64,000 nt of DNA from Pullilachnospira sp963929535 (GCA_963929535.1 CAWVIZ010000009.1:124001-188000); one strand, 5' to 3'. Positions 43,536 through 51,660 are shown, counted from the stretch's first letter. The notes: generated by a model not told the origin, from the letters alone. A program made the numbers and translations.

Positions 43536-43564
43536 ATTGTATACAATTATACATATCCTGTCAA
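43536..43564 (-). promoter_or_regulatory. Citrate synthase-gntR-icd promoter with GntR operator
   Basis: Perfect TTGACA, 17-base spacer and TACAAT. The -10 is inside the perfect 12-base palindrome ATTGTATACAAT (43536-43547), the kind of inverted repeat bound by FCD-type GntR proteins. It is 90 bases before the first start codon. Confidence 0.7.
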
Positions 43565-43571
43565 TCTTTTT

Positions 43572-44408
43572 TTACAGACTCAGAAATTTTTCCTTCTGGA
43601 ACAGTCCCCAGCCCTGCCGGTTCCGTTCGTAGCCCAGGTCCCTGGCGGACTCTCTCAGCAGCATCTTGATCTCCACGTTGGTAAGCTGAGGCTCTCTCTC
43701 CAGCAAAAGAGCGATCGCTCCCGCCACCTGGGGCGTGGACATGGAGGTTCCGCTTTTGGCCGCATACATCCCTCTCCCTCCCGGAGCGCAGGAAATAATA
43801 TGGGCGCCCGGAGCCACCAGATCCGGCTTGCAGACGCACTCCTCCGTGGGACCTGTTCCCGAAATCCCTTCTTTTCCTTCCAGAAGATCACTGGATCCCA
43901 CGGTGATCACTTTCCGGCTGCTGCCCGGAGCAGTGATGCTGCCAGGCTCCGGCCCCATATTTCCCGCGGCCGTCACCACCACAAATCCCGCATCCCACAC
44001 CTCTTCCACTCCCTGGATCAGCATCCGGCTGTTCCGGTTCCCATTTCCGATGGTTCCCACAGAGATGTTCACCACCCGGATACCATACTGTCTGCCGTGT
44101 TCCATGATCCACCGAAGGGCCTTCAGCACATCCTGCAGTCTCCCGTTTCCTCTCTTATCCAGCACCTTCAGCACTGCCAGATGGCTGCCGCAGGCCGCAC
44201 CCGTATATTTCCCCTGGCATCCTCTCCCGCTTCCCGCGATCAGCCCCGCCACATGAGTTCCATGTCCGTTATCATCATAAGGCCGCTTCCTTCCATTGAT
44301 AAAATCCTGAAAAGCCGCAATTCTGCTGTCAAAATCTATATGGGGATAAATTCCCGTGTCCAGGACGGCCACGCCGATTCCCTTCCCGGTAAGTACGCGC
44401 TCACTCAT
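43572..44408 (-). CDS. S8 family serine protease, intracellular subtilisin-like
   Basis: 278 residues with the full subtilisin triad: Asp in GVAVLDTGIYPHIDFD (about residue 17), His in DNGHGTHVAGLIAGSGRG (about 49) and Ser in YAAKSGTSMSTPQVAGAIAL (about 225); the oxyanion Asn is in VVTAAGNMGPE. There is no signal peptide or clear prodomain, and the length matches compact intracellular subtilases. It is divergent from a second, larger subtilase (44552-46252). Confidence 0.93.
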   Translation of the reverse strand: MSERVLTGKGIGVAVLDTGIYPHIDFDSRIAAFQDFINGRKRPYDDNGHGTHVAGLIAGSGRGCQGKYTGAACGSHLAVLKVLDKRGNGRLQDVLKALRWIMEHGRQYGIRVVNISVGTIGNGNRNSRMLIQGVEEVWDAGFVVVTAAGNMGPEPGSITAPGSSRKVITVGSSDLLEGKEGISGTGPTEECVCKPDLVAPGAHIISCAPGGRGMYAAKSGTSMSTPQVAGAIALLLEREPQLTNVEIKMLLRESARDLGYERNRQGWGLFQKEKFLSL

Positions 44409-44501
44409 AAGCTCCTCCCAATTCTGCCTTCCTTATAAGATATGACAGCAATAAAGAAGCCGACAAACACGCCCTTTCCATATCCGTCCGCCATGGTCCC
44501 C

Positions 44502-44531
44502 GCATATTTCTCCTGCCCGCGGCATACCTAT
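44502..44531 (+). promoter_or_regulatory. Candidate sigma-E promoter for the Csp-like subtilase
   Basis: GCATATT (-35) is separated by 14 bases from CATACCTAT (-10), close to the Bacillus/Clostridium sigma-E consensus (KMATATT, 14-15 bases, CATACAAT). The expected start lies just ahead of the GGAG site of the gene at 44552. Confidence 0.5.
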
Positions 44532-44551
44532 GCAAAAAACGGAGTGTTTTT

Positions 44552-46252
44552 ATGGACACCCTGCAGGACATTATCTATTCTGATCAATATGCGGATCTGA
44601 TCATTCCCTACCGAAATCTCACTGCCGAAAGCTTCCTGGAGCGCTATGCCCAGTTCCATCCCCAGATCATCAATGAGGATTATGCGGTGATCCATGCCCT
44701 GCTCCCGGCAGACGGCGGAAGGCCCGATGGATTTCTCTACAGCATTGTCCCCAATCTGTTCACCACCCTGGACACCACCAGCCTGGAAGTATCCGGCATT
44801 TTAAAAACCCAGACCCAGCCAGCTCTTCAGCTGGAAGGAAGCGGAGTGCTGATGGGTTTTCTGGATACCGGGATCCTTTATACCCATCCCGCCTTCCAGG
44901 CTCCCGGCAATCTCACCAGGATCGTCCGGATCTGGGACCAGACGATTCCTTCCCCACAGGGAAACGGCCCCTTCGGATACGGAACCGAATACACGGAGGA
45001 TATGATCAACCAGGCGCTTTCCTCCGACAGTCCTTTTTCCCAGGTTCCTTCCACCGACACCTCCGGACATGGGAGCTATGTGGCCGGTGTAGCCGCGGGA
45101 AGCGGCAATCCCCAGGCGGAATTTACCGGAGCGGCTCCAAAATCCCGCATTGCGGCAGTGCGTCTCAAAGAGGCCAAACCTCATCTGCGCAGCTTCTACT
45201 TTGTTTCCGGGGAAGGCCCCATCTACCAGGAAAATGACCTGATGACCGCGGTACAATACCTGGTGGATCTGGCACGGACGCTGTCCATGCCTCTGGTGAT
45301 CTGCATCGCCCTGGGAAGCAATCAGGGAGATCATATGGGATTTACCCCTCTGGATCTCAGTCTGGCCCGTCTGGAGGCACTTCCGGGAGTTGCCGTATCC
45401 GTGGCTGCCGGAAATGAGGCAGGCAAATCCCATCACTATTTTGGGGCTGTTCCTTCTGAAACAGTTTCCCAGAGTGTGGAGATCTTTGTACGGGAAAATA
45501 CTCCCGGATTTTTTCTGGAACTTTGGGGGCACCCCCCGGACCTTTTTTCCATTGGCCTGCGTTCTCCCATAGGGGAGACCGTTCCCCGGATCCCCGCCCG
45601 TCTGGGACAGACGGAAACCGTCCGCTTCGTATTGGAAGAGGCCACAGCCTTTGTCAATTATGAACTGGTTCAGAACACCTCCGGAAGCCAGCTGATCTTC
45701 CTCCGCCTGGAAAAGCCTACGGCAGGGATCTGGCGTATCGATGTTTACTGCTCCAACCGCCTCCGGGGAGAATTCCATACGTGGCTTCCCATCACAGGCC
45801 TTTCCTCTCCGGACGTCACCTTTCTTTCGCCTGATCCCTATACCACCGTCACGGCCCCCTCCGCGGGAAATCAGGTGATCACCTCCGCGGCTTACAGCGC
45901 ATATACGGAAAGCCTGTTTCTCAATTCCAGCCGGGGTTACACCAGGGATCAGCAGATCAAACCGGACATCACCTCTCCCGGCGTTGATGTGTTTGGCCCC
46001 AGTCTTTCCGGCGGCTATACCCAGAAAAGCGGCACCAGCGCCGCGGCCGCGCTGACAGCGGGAAGCGCTGCTCTTCTGATGGAATGGAGCATGCGCAGAG
46101 GAAATCATTTCCGGTATTTTACCGGCTACGAGATTAAAAATTTTCTGATCAGAGGCGCCGACAGAAACCGGGAAGAGTCCTATCCCAACCGGGAATGGGG
46201 ATACGGAACGCTGAACCTGTATCAGGCTTTCACCTCCGTTACCTCCACCTGA
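44552..46252 (+). CDS. Csp-like S8 serine protease
   Basis: 566 residues from the ATG at 44552 with GGAG seven bases upstream. The catalytic triad is Asp in VLMGFLDTGILYTHP (about residue 107), His in TDTSGHGSYVAGVAAGSGN (about 175) and Ser in TQKSGTSAAAALTAG (about 493). A long insertion between His and Ser (about 300-440) forms a jelly-roll-like domain, as in the clostridial germination proteases CspA/B/C, and a short N-terminal prodomain-like region (1-90) is present. Csp proteases process the cortex hydrolase pro-SleC during spore germination. A sigma-E-like promoter supports mother-cell expression; the germination role is inferred. Confidence 0.85.
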   Translation: MDTLQDIIYSDQYADLIIPYRNLTAESFLERYAQFHPQIINEDYAVIHALLPADGGRPDGFLYSIVPNLFTTLDTTSLEVSGILKTQTQPALQLEGSGVLMGFLDTGILYTHPAFQAPGNLTRIVRIWDQTIPSPQGNGPFGYGTEYTEDMINQALSSDSPFSQVPSTDTSGHGSYVAGVAAGSGNPQAEFTGAAPKSRIAAVRLKEAKPHLRSFYFVSGEGPIYQENDLMTAVQYLVDLARTLSMPLVICIALGSNQGDHMGFTPLDLSLARLEALPGVAVSVAAGNEAGKSHHYFGAVPSETVSQSVEIFVRENTPGFFLELWGHPPDLFSIGLRSPIGETVPRIPARLGQTETVRFVLEEATAFVNYELVQNTSGSQLIFLRLEKPTAGIWRIDVYCSNRLRGEFHTWLPITGLSSPDVTFLSPDPYTTVTAPSAGNQVITSAAYSAYTESLFLNSSRGYTRDQQIKPDITSPGVDVFGPSLSGGYTQKSGTSAAAALTAGSAALLMEWSMRRGNHFRYFTGYEIKNFLIRGADRNREESYPNREWGYGTLNLYQAFTSVTST

Positions 46253-46294
46253 CTGCCGGCAGTCTGCTTTCCCGGGAAATTTTTCCGATTTGTA

Positions 46295-46322
46295 ACACCT
46301 TTCTCCTGTCCGTCATAAGATG
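46295..46322 (+). promoter_or_regulatory. Candidate sigma-K promoter for the Cys-rich protein gene
   Basis: AC, exactly 17 bases, then CATAAGATG, against the sigma-K consensus AC-N16/17-CATANNNTA. One base of the -10 deviates. It is 33 bases before the ATG at 46355. Confidence 0.35.
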
Positions 46323-46354
46323 AAGTGTAATCAATATTACTGGAGGAACAAAAC

Positions 46355-46597
46355 ATGAGTGATATTACTGCTACCAACTGCGGATGTGAGCGCGACTGTG
46401 GATGCGGCGGCGGATGTGGAAATCCCGCAAACTTTTTCGGAGGCAACGGAAGCTGCTGTAACCTGATCTGGATCCTTCTGCTCCTGTCCTGCTGCAGCGG
46501 AAATGACGGATGCGGAAGCGGCTTTAGCTTCGGCGGAGACAGCTTCTGCTGGATCATCCTGCTGCTGCTCTTCTGCGGCGGATGCGGAAACAACTGA
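46355..46597 (+). CDS. Small Cys/Gly-rich hydrophobic protein (chorion-class high-cysteine HCB13-like)
   Basis: 80 residues with a strong GGAGGAAC site. About 15 Cys and 20 Gly residues frame two hydrophobic stretches (about 38-50, NLIWILLLLSC, and 66-76, WIILLLLFC). Cys pairs occur as GCERDCGCGGGCG at the start and FCGGCGNN at the end. Databases call such Lachnospiraceae proteins chorion class high-cysteine HCB protein 13; their function is unknown. Cys-rich cross-linking coat proteins of spores are an attractive analogy, supported by a sigma-K-like promoter. Confidence 0.75.
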   Translation: MSDITATNCGCERDCGCGGGCGNPANFFGGNGSCCNLIWILLLLSCCSGNDGCGSGFSFGGDSFCWIILLLLFCGGCGNN

Positions 46598-46687
46598 TAA
46601 ACCTTCTGTAACCCTCCGTTTCAGCGGACGATGAGCGTGCGCCGCTGGCGGGGCATCAAACGTCTAAGCTGTTGCAGAGTTTTCAGA

Positions 46688-46717
46688 GAAAAGGCCGGGA
46701 CTCTCCCGGTCTTTTCC
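46688..46717 (+). terminator. Terminator after the Cys-rich protein gene
   Basis: GAAAAGGCCGGGA pairs with TCCCGGTCTTTTC (one G:T pair), a hairpin whose T run is within the stem; it ends the transcript of the gene at 46355. Confidence 0.55.
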
Positions 46718-46766
46718 AATTGAAATACCGATGCGGCCCAGGCCGCACCGGCATCAGAATGCGCTG

Positions 46767-46943
46767 CTATTTTTTCAGCTGTCCCTTCACCCTGCTTTCT
46801 TTACTGGGGAATCTCTCCGGAATTTTTCTTTTTGTCTCCTCTTGGGAACACTGTTTTCCCTCCTGTTTTCTTCTGATACATTCCAGATCTATCTCATAAA
46901 ACTCATTTCCCCTGATTACCAGTTTTTCCTTTTTCCTATCCAT
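46767..46943 (-). CDS. Small conserved basic protein, 58 aa
   Basis: Starts at ATG 46943 (MDRKKEKLVIRGNEFYEIDL), with AGGAGAGG about ten bases upstream; a longer frame upstream has no start site. The strand-like LVIRGNEFYEIDLECIRRK core and the Lys/Arg/Ser-rich tail give good coding character. Similar 60-70 residue proteins are, to my memory, present in other Lachnospiraceae with no assigned role. Divergent from the next pair of small genes. Confidence 0.6.
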   Translation of the reverse strand: MDRKKEKLVIRGNEFYEIDLECIRRKQEGKQCSQEETKRKIPERFPSKESRVKGQLKK

Positions 46944-47100
46944 GGCAGTCTTTCCTCTCCTGATATTGTGCAACACTTCCGCCTGCCGGCTTCACTGTCA
47001 CAATTTACTATATGCAGACTGTTCCCCCTGTTTCTTCCTCCAAACAGTTCTATTTTCCATTTTTTTGTCATAGGATTTACAAAAAACCGGAAGGTCAGCT

Positions 47101-47451
47101 ATGAACGAAGATCATGTTTCGCCTATGACCCCTCTGGATGCCATGATTTCTCAGGATTCCCTGCAGCTTATCAAAGCCGCTGTTCCTTACATGAACGGAA
47201 GAGGCCAGCAGGTACTCTCCATCTATGCCAAGATCATGGAGCTTTCCAATACGATTTCTCTTTTTGGCAAGCCTCAGCCAGAGCTTTCCATGATGTCCGC
47301 CCAGGCGGAATCCATGCAGCCTGCCGACATGCTGAACGATATCCGTCAGTATGCCCAGGGACCGGCAAAGGAAGCCATCGACCAGGTTCTTTTTGCCCTG
47401 AACACCATTCAGCTCATTCAAATGTATCAGGAAGATCCCGAGACCACCTAA
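47101..47451 (+). CDS. Conserved hypothetical protein, 116 aa
   Basis: ATG at 47101 with GGAAGG upstream. The helical product (VSPMTPLDAMISQDSLQLIK, PYMNGRGQQVLSIYAKIMEL, EAIDQVLFALNTIQLIQMYQ) has no membrane span and no recognisable domain. It is followed after 13 bases by a second small gene, and the two are likely cotranscribed and cofunctional. An antisense frame on the other strand is a shadow. Confidence 0.7.
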   Translation: MNEDHVSPMTPLDAMISQDSLQLIKAAVPYMNGRGQQVLSIYAKIMELSNTISLFGKPQPELSMMSAQAESMQPADMLNDIRQYAQGPAKEAIDQVLFALNTIQLIQMYQEDPETT

Positions 47452-47464
47452 GGAGGTGCAAGAT

Positions 47465-47737
47465 ATGTCACAGGATTGGATGAAGGATCCTTCCCTGTCC
47501 GGAATCGATCCCGCCAAAATGGCGCTTCTGCAGTCCTTTATCAACCAGGGAAGCGGAAAGTCACAGAACGAGATCGTATCGGTCCTGATGGCTGCCGCCA
47601 ACAGTTCCAGGGCAAAAGGTCTGCAGTTTTCTCCCCAGGAGATGGAACTGATCATCCGGGTTCTGAAAGTTGGAAAGAGCCCTCAGGAAATCGCCCGGAT
47701 GGACAAAATGCTTTCACTTATGAAAATGATGCACTGA
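47465..47737 (+). CDS. Conserved hypothetical protein, 90 aa
   Basis: ATG at 47465 with AGGAGG seven bases upstream. The product is helical and charged with a Met-rich end (IARMDKMLSLMKMMH) and GSGKSQNEIVSVLMAAANSS near residue 30; GSGKS resembles a P-loop but lacks the rest of a nucleotide-binding fold. Second gene of a two-gene operon with the 116-residue protein. Function unknown. Confidence 0.7.
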   Translation: MSQDWMKDPSLSGIDPAKMALLQSFINQGSGKSQNEIVSVLMAAANSSRAKGLQFSPQEMELIIRVLKVGKSPQEIARMDKMLSLMKMMH

Positions 47738-47789
47738 AGCTTCTCCGCGACAGCTCAGCCCTCAGGCTTTGCTGTTCCATTTTCCAGAC

Positions 47790-47855
47790 ACAGCGGGGCT
47801 GCCGTTTCACCACAGCGCAGATCATGCGCAATGATGTTTACGGCAGCCCCGCTGT
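47790..47855. repeat. Long perfect inverted repeat between converging genes
   Basis: ACAGCGGGGCTGCCGT and ACGGCAGCCCCGCTGT (16 bases each, perfect) enclose 34 bases that contain an inner GCGCA/TGCGC hairpin. It lies between the converging 90-aa gene and cinA and may act as a bidirectional transcript end, although T runs are weak. Confidence 0.6.
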
Positions 47856-47870
47856 CATACATTGTTCTCT

Positions 47871-49133
47871 TTAATCCTGATAATTCTCAAGGATGCAGTC
47901 TCTCAGCATCACCAGCGCCCATACCACAGCCTGCTCCCGGATCTTATTCCGGTTGCCGTTAAAGTGAAATTCTCTCACCGTGGTTTTGTCCCTGTAAGCG
48001 CAGGCGATATACACCAGTCCCACAGGTTTTTCCCTGGTGCCTCCATCCGGTCCCGCAAGTCCGGTAACAGACACGCTGATGTCACAGCCCGTACCCTCAA
48101 CGGCTCCTCTGGCCATTTCCTTGGCGGTTTTTGCGCTGACAGCCCCCTGATCCTTCAGCGTTGATTTCTTCACAAAGGTAAACTTTCTTTTCGCCCTGTT
48201 GGAGTACGTCACCAGCCCCTGCTTCAGCACCTCAGACGCCCCGGGAACGTTGATGATCCTGGCGGAAAGCGCGCCGCCGGTACAGGATTCCACGGTGGTC
48301 AGAGTCAGTTTCTGATCCCTGAGCAGATCCACCACACAGTCCTCCAGTGTCTTGTCCTCCTCTGTGGTGTAAATGTTTTTCCCAAATCTCTCCTTCAGCT
48401 GGCGCACCACAGGTTTGATCAGCTTTTTGGCAGACGCCTCGTCCGCTGCCTTGGCTGTCACCCGCAGATGCACTTCACCGGTTTTGGCATAGGTGGCAAT
48501 GGTGGGATTGATCTGGGAATCGATCAGATCCCGTATCTGTTCTTCCAGCATGCTTTCTCCGATGCCGCACACCTTCACCATCCGGGAATAAATAACTTCC
48601 GGCTGCTTTTCATGCAGATACGGATAAACCTGATCCTGAAACATGGGGATCAGTTCATTGGGCGGCCCGGGAAGAAGGATCATCATCTTGCCGTTCTCCT
48701 CCATGATCAGTCCCGGAGCAGTTCCATTGGCATTATCCAGCACGATCGCCCCTTCCGGAACCAGCGCCTGTTTCCAGTTGTTGGGTGTCAGGGTCATGGA
48801 CGGATTATTTTTCAGATAATTATCCATATACTCCTGAATACAGTGTCTGCTGTGTTCGTCCTCCACCAGCTTTTTTCCCATCACCCGGGCTGCCACTTCC
48901 TTGGTCATATCATCCTGCGTAGGTCCCAGCCCGCCGCAGACGATCACCACATCCGACCGTTCCAGTGCCTGGGATATCACCCCGTACATCCGTTCTTCAT
49001 TGTCACCTACCACGGTCTGATAATACATGGACAGCCCCAGGCGGGCACACATCTCTGCCATATAAGCCGCGTTGGTGTTCACAATATTTCCCAGAAGAAG
49101 TTCTGTTCCCACACAAACCAGTTCTGCAATCAT
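47871..49133 (-). CDS. cinA: Competence/damage-inducible protein CinA
   Basis: 420 residues. N-terminal MoCF-like (COG1058) domain: LVCVGTELLLGNIVNTNAAY, VIVCGGLGPTQDDMTKEVAA, LLPGPPNELIPMF. C-terminal nicotinamide-nucleotide amidase (PncC) domain: LTTVESCTGGALSARIINV, VSVTGLAGPDGGTREKPVGL. CinA links DNA uptake or damage to pyridine-nucleotide recycling: the first domain acts on ADP-ribose and the second deamidates NMN. Last gene of the minus-strand operon with rimO and pgsA. Confidence 0.95.
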   Translation of the reverse strand: MIAELVCVGTELLLGNIVNTNAAYMAEMCARLGLSMYYQTVVGDNEERMYGVISQALERSDVVIVCGGLGPTQDDMTKEVAARVMGKKLVEDEHSRHCIQEYMDNYLKNNPSMTLTPNNWKQALVPEGAIVLDNANGTAPGLIMEENGKMMILLPGPPNELIPMFQDQVYPYLHEKQPEVIYSRMVKVCGIGESMLEEQIRDLIDSQINPTIATYAKTGEVHLRVTAKAADEASAKKLIKPVVRQLKERFGKNIYTTEEDKTLEDCVVDLLRDQKLTLTTVESCTGGALSARIINVPGASEVLKQGLVTYSNRAKRKFTFVKKSTLKDQGAVSAKTAKEMARGAVEGTGCDISVSVTGLAGPDGGTREKPVGLVYIACAYRDKTTVREFHFNGNRNKIREQAVVWALVMLRDCILENYQD

Positions 49134-49195
49134 TTCTCTCTACTCCTTTGTCTTGCTGTAACAGTGAAACCGGAAAGCCGGACTGCCACGTTTTG

Positions 49196-49741
49196 CTACT
49201 CCTGCATGGACAAAACCTTACGGTTCTGCCACAGATATGTGATCAGAGAGATCACTGTCAGGATCAGGGATCCATAGATCAGAACCTGCTCCAGTACCCA
49301 GAAGCTCTCTCCCAGATCCGCGATCAGCAGAATGATCATGATCATCTGGCAGACCGTCTTTGCTTTTCCCCAATAGTTTGCCGCAATGACCACACCATTA
49401 TCCGAGGCGATCAGACGGAAGCCGCTGATGATAAATTCCCTTCCAATGATCACGATGACCACCCAGCTGGGGATCCTTCCCAGATCCACCAGGCAGATCA
49501 TCGCGGAACAAACCAGCAGCTTATCAGCCAGAGGATCCATAAATTTTCCAAAATTTGTCACCAGATGGTCCCGCCTTGCCAGATAGCCGTCCAGCCAGTC
49601 CGTCATGCTGGCAACCACAAAGATAGCCAGAGAAACCCACTTGCTCCAGCTTCCCAGATCTGCCAGCATAAATACTACAAAAAACGGGATCATGATCACC
49701 CGCAGCAGTGTCAGTTTATTCGGTGTATTCATCTGTTTCAT
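49196..49741 (-). CDS. pgsA: CDP-diacylglycerol--glycerol-3-phosphate 3-phosphatidyltransferase
   Basis: 181 residues from the ATG at 49741 (AGGAGAGAT upstream, inside the rimO coding end). Four to five membrane spans. The CDP-alcohol phosphotransferase motif DWLDGYLARRDHLVTNFGKF, MDPLADKLL (D-G-x2-A-R-x8-G-x3-D-x3-D) is intact. It makes phosphatidylglycerol phosphate, the first step to anionic phospholipids. It overlaps the end of rimO by 26 bases, so the two are coupled. Confidence 0.95.
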   Translation of the reverse strand: MKQMNTPNKLTLLRVIMIPFFVVFMLADLGSWSKWVSLAIFVVASMTDWLDGYLARRDHLVTNFGKFMDPLADKLLVCSAMICLVDLGRIPSWVVIVIIGREFIISGFRLIASDNGVVIAANYWGKAKTVCQMIMIILLIADLGESFWVLEQVLIYGSLILTVISLITYLWQNRKVLSMQE

Positions 49742-51062
49742 CCGCAATCTCTCCTATCAAATCATACTCCAGCGCTCCTGTAACCCGTACCTTTACAAAG
49801 TCTCCGGACATCAAAAGCTCCCCTGTATTGATGAAAATGTACCCGTCCACTCCGGGTGCGTCCCCCCATGTCCGGCCCACATAGGCGTTCTCATCCGCCA
49901 CCTTGCCTTCCACCATGGCCAGCATCTCTTTCCCCACACAGGACTCTCCGTGTTCCATGGAGATCTCCTGCTGCAGCTCCATGATCTCAGCCTGTCGTTC
50001 TTCCTTTACTTCCTCCGGAATCTGATCCGGCATCCTGGCAGCCGGCGTATCTTCCTCCGCCGAGTAGGTAAAAACTCCCAGCCTCTCAAATTCCATCTCA
50101 TTGACAAATTCCAGAAGCTCCTGATGATCCTCAGGGGTCTCTCCCGGAAATCCGGTGATCAGTGTCGTTCTCAGCACCAGATCCGGAATTTCTCTCCGGA
50201 GCGTGGCAATGATCTCCTTCAGCTGGCTTTTGGTAGTCCTCCTGCCCATCCTTTTCAGGATCCTGTCACTGGCATGCTGAATGGGAAGGTCCAGGTAATG
50301 ACAGATCTTTTTCTCCTCCCGGATGGTCTGGATCAGTTCCGGATAGATCTCCTCAGGATAACAGTACAGTATCCGTATCCAGACCAGACCTGGAATCCTG
50401 CACAGCTCCCGCAAAAGGAGATGCAGGGATTTTTTCCCGTACAGGTCCACACCGTAAACCGTAGTCTCCTGAGCCACCAGGATCAGCTCTTTTACCCCCT
50501 GGCTGGCCATCTCCTTCGCCTGAGCGATCAGATGCTCCATGGGGACAGAACGGTAGCCTCCTCTGATCCTTGGAATAATGCAGTAGGTACAGTTCTTCTC
50601 ACATCCTTCGGCAATCTTCAGATATTCATAATATCCTCCGGTAGTGACAACCCGCTTTCCCGGAAGGCGCGGGATCCCCTCCAGCGGTTTGAACTCCAGA
50701 CACCGCCCGCCTTCAAGGGCCATCTCAAGAGCTTTCACGATATCATCATGACTGTTGGTCCCCAGCACCGCATCCACCTCAGGAATCTCCTGTACGATCT
50801 CTTCCTGATAGCGCTGAGCCAGACACCCGGTAACAAGAAGCGCCCGGCATCTGCCTTCCCTTCGGTACTGAGCCATCTCCAGGATCGTATTGACGCTTTC
50901 CTCCTTGGCATCGTGGATAAAACAGCAGGTATTGATCACGATGGCGTCAGCCGAAGTCTCATCGTCTGTGATCTCCCAGCCCGCCTGAACCAGGGCGCCC
51001 AGCATCTCCTCCGAGTCCACCAGATTCTTATCGCAGCCCAGTGATACAAAAAATACTTTCAT
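49716..51062 (-). CDS. rimO: Ribosomal protein S12 methylthiotransferase RimO
   Basis: 448 residues from the ATG at 51062 (GAAGGAG upstream). The UPF0004 N-terminal [4Fe-4S] domain has VSLGCDKNLVDSEEMLG, VINTCCFIHDAKEES and LLVTGCLAQRY with three ligand Cys. The radical SAM motif is GCEKNCTYCIIPRIRG (C-x3-C-x2-C). A C-terminal TRAM domain ends the protein (GDFVKVRVTGALEYDLIGEI). It adds a methylthio group to Asp88 of ribosomal protein S12. It lies between rpoZ upstream and pgsA. Confidence 0.95.
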   Translation of the reverse strand: MKVFFVSLGCDKNLVDSEEMLGALVQAGWEITDDETSADAIVINTCCFIHDAKEESVNTILEMAQYRREGRCRALLVTGCLAQRYQEEIVQEIPEVDAVLGTNSHDDIVKALEMALEGGRCLEFKPLEGIPRLPGKRVVTTGGYYEYLKIAEGCEKNCTYCIIPRIRGGYRSVPMEHLIAQAKEMASQGVKELILVAQETTVYGVDLYGKKSLHLLLRELCRIPGLVWIRILYCYPEEIYPELIQTIREEKKICHYLDLPIQHASDRILKRMGRRTTKSQLKEIIATLRREIPDLVLRTTLITGFPGETPEDHQELLEFVNEMEFERLGVFTYSAEEDTPAARMPDQIPEEVKEERQAEIMELQQEISMEHGESCVGKEMLAMVEGKVADENAYVGRTWGDAPGVDGYIFINTGELLMSGDFVKVRVTGALEYDLIGEIADETDEYTE

Positions 51063-51160
51063 ACTCCTTCTCCCATAGCAAAAGGGGTAACCAGTCTTCT
51101 GCATGGCACCCCTTTCTTTTTCAATTGCCGGTCCGGACAGCATGGAAGGCCGGCAGCCGT

Positions 51161-51541
51161 TCAGCCTTCTGCTTCCCCGCCCTCTGTCTCAGCCTCTTCT
51201 GCAGTCTCAACAGCTTCCTCTGAAGCCTCTTCCGGGCCTTCCCCGGCAGCTGCTTCCTCTTCCGCAGCGTCTTCCGAAAGCTCTTCCAGAACGATGTCCT
51301 CCTCTGTCTCCTCATCTTCAGACAGTATCTGTACCTTACCCTTGTACAGCTCCTCCACCGCAACGGACAGCGGCTTGTTGGATGGATAATTTACCATCGG
51401 TTCAGCTCCCGCAATGATCTGGCGGGCTCTTTTGCTGGTAGCCAGCACAATGGAGTACCGGCTGTTGCATACCGGAGTATCTCCTTCCTCAGCGTTCTTG
51501 TTTACAACCTGCATCAATTCTGTATAAGACGGATGTATCAT
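51161..51541 (-). CDS. rpoZ: RNA polymerase omega subunit with acidic C-terminal tail
   Basis: 126 residues. The core (1-75) has SYTELMQVVNKNAEEGDTPV, CNSRYSIVLATSKRARQIIA and the helix NKPLSVAVEELYKGKVQIL of omega, which binds beta-prime and stabilises RNA polymerase. Omega is normally 65-90 residues; here about 45 further residues are almost only Glu, Ala, Ser and Gly. Between gmk (upstream in the operon) and rimO. Confidence 0.93.
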   Translation of the reverse strand: MIHPSYTELMQVVNKNAEEGDTPVCNSRYSIVLATSKRARQIIAGAEPMVNYPSNKPLSVAVEELYKGKVQILSEDEETEEDIVLEELSEDAAEEEAAAGEGPEEASEEAVETAEEAETEGGEAEG

Positions 51542-51660
51542 TTTAAATCTCCTTTCTGTTTATGCTTTTCCATTCCCGCGGGCAACGGACCAGGCGGCTA
51601 TGCCGACAGATCCATTTGGCAGTGCCGCGGATCTGATCCCCGCTGCTTACAGCAGGATCT

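Noticed and set aside
42028..43632. 534-codon plus-strand frame opposite the citrate synthase gene
   Set aside because: Shadow frame; the minus-strand protein has all HMGL-family motifs.
46731..47483. 250-codon plus-strand frame over the small genes
   Set aside because: It reads through the 58-aa gene on the other strand and out of frame through the 116-aa gene, which has its own strong start.
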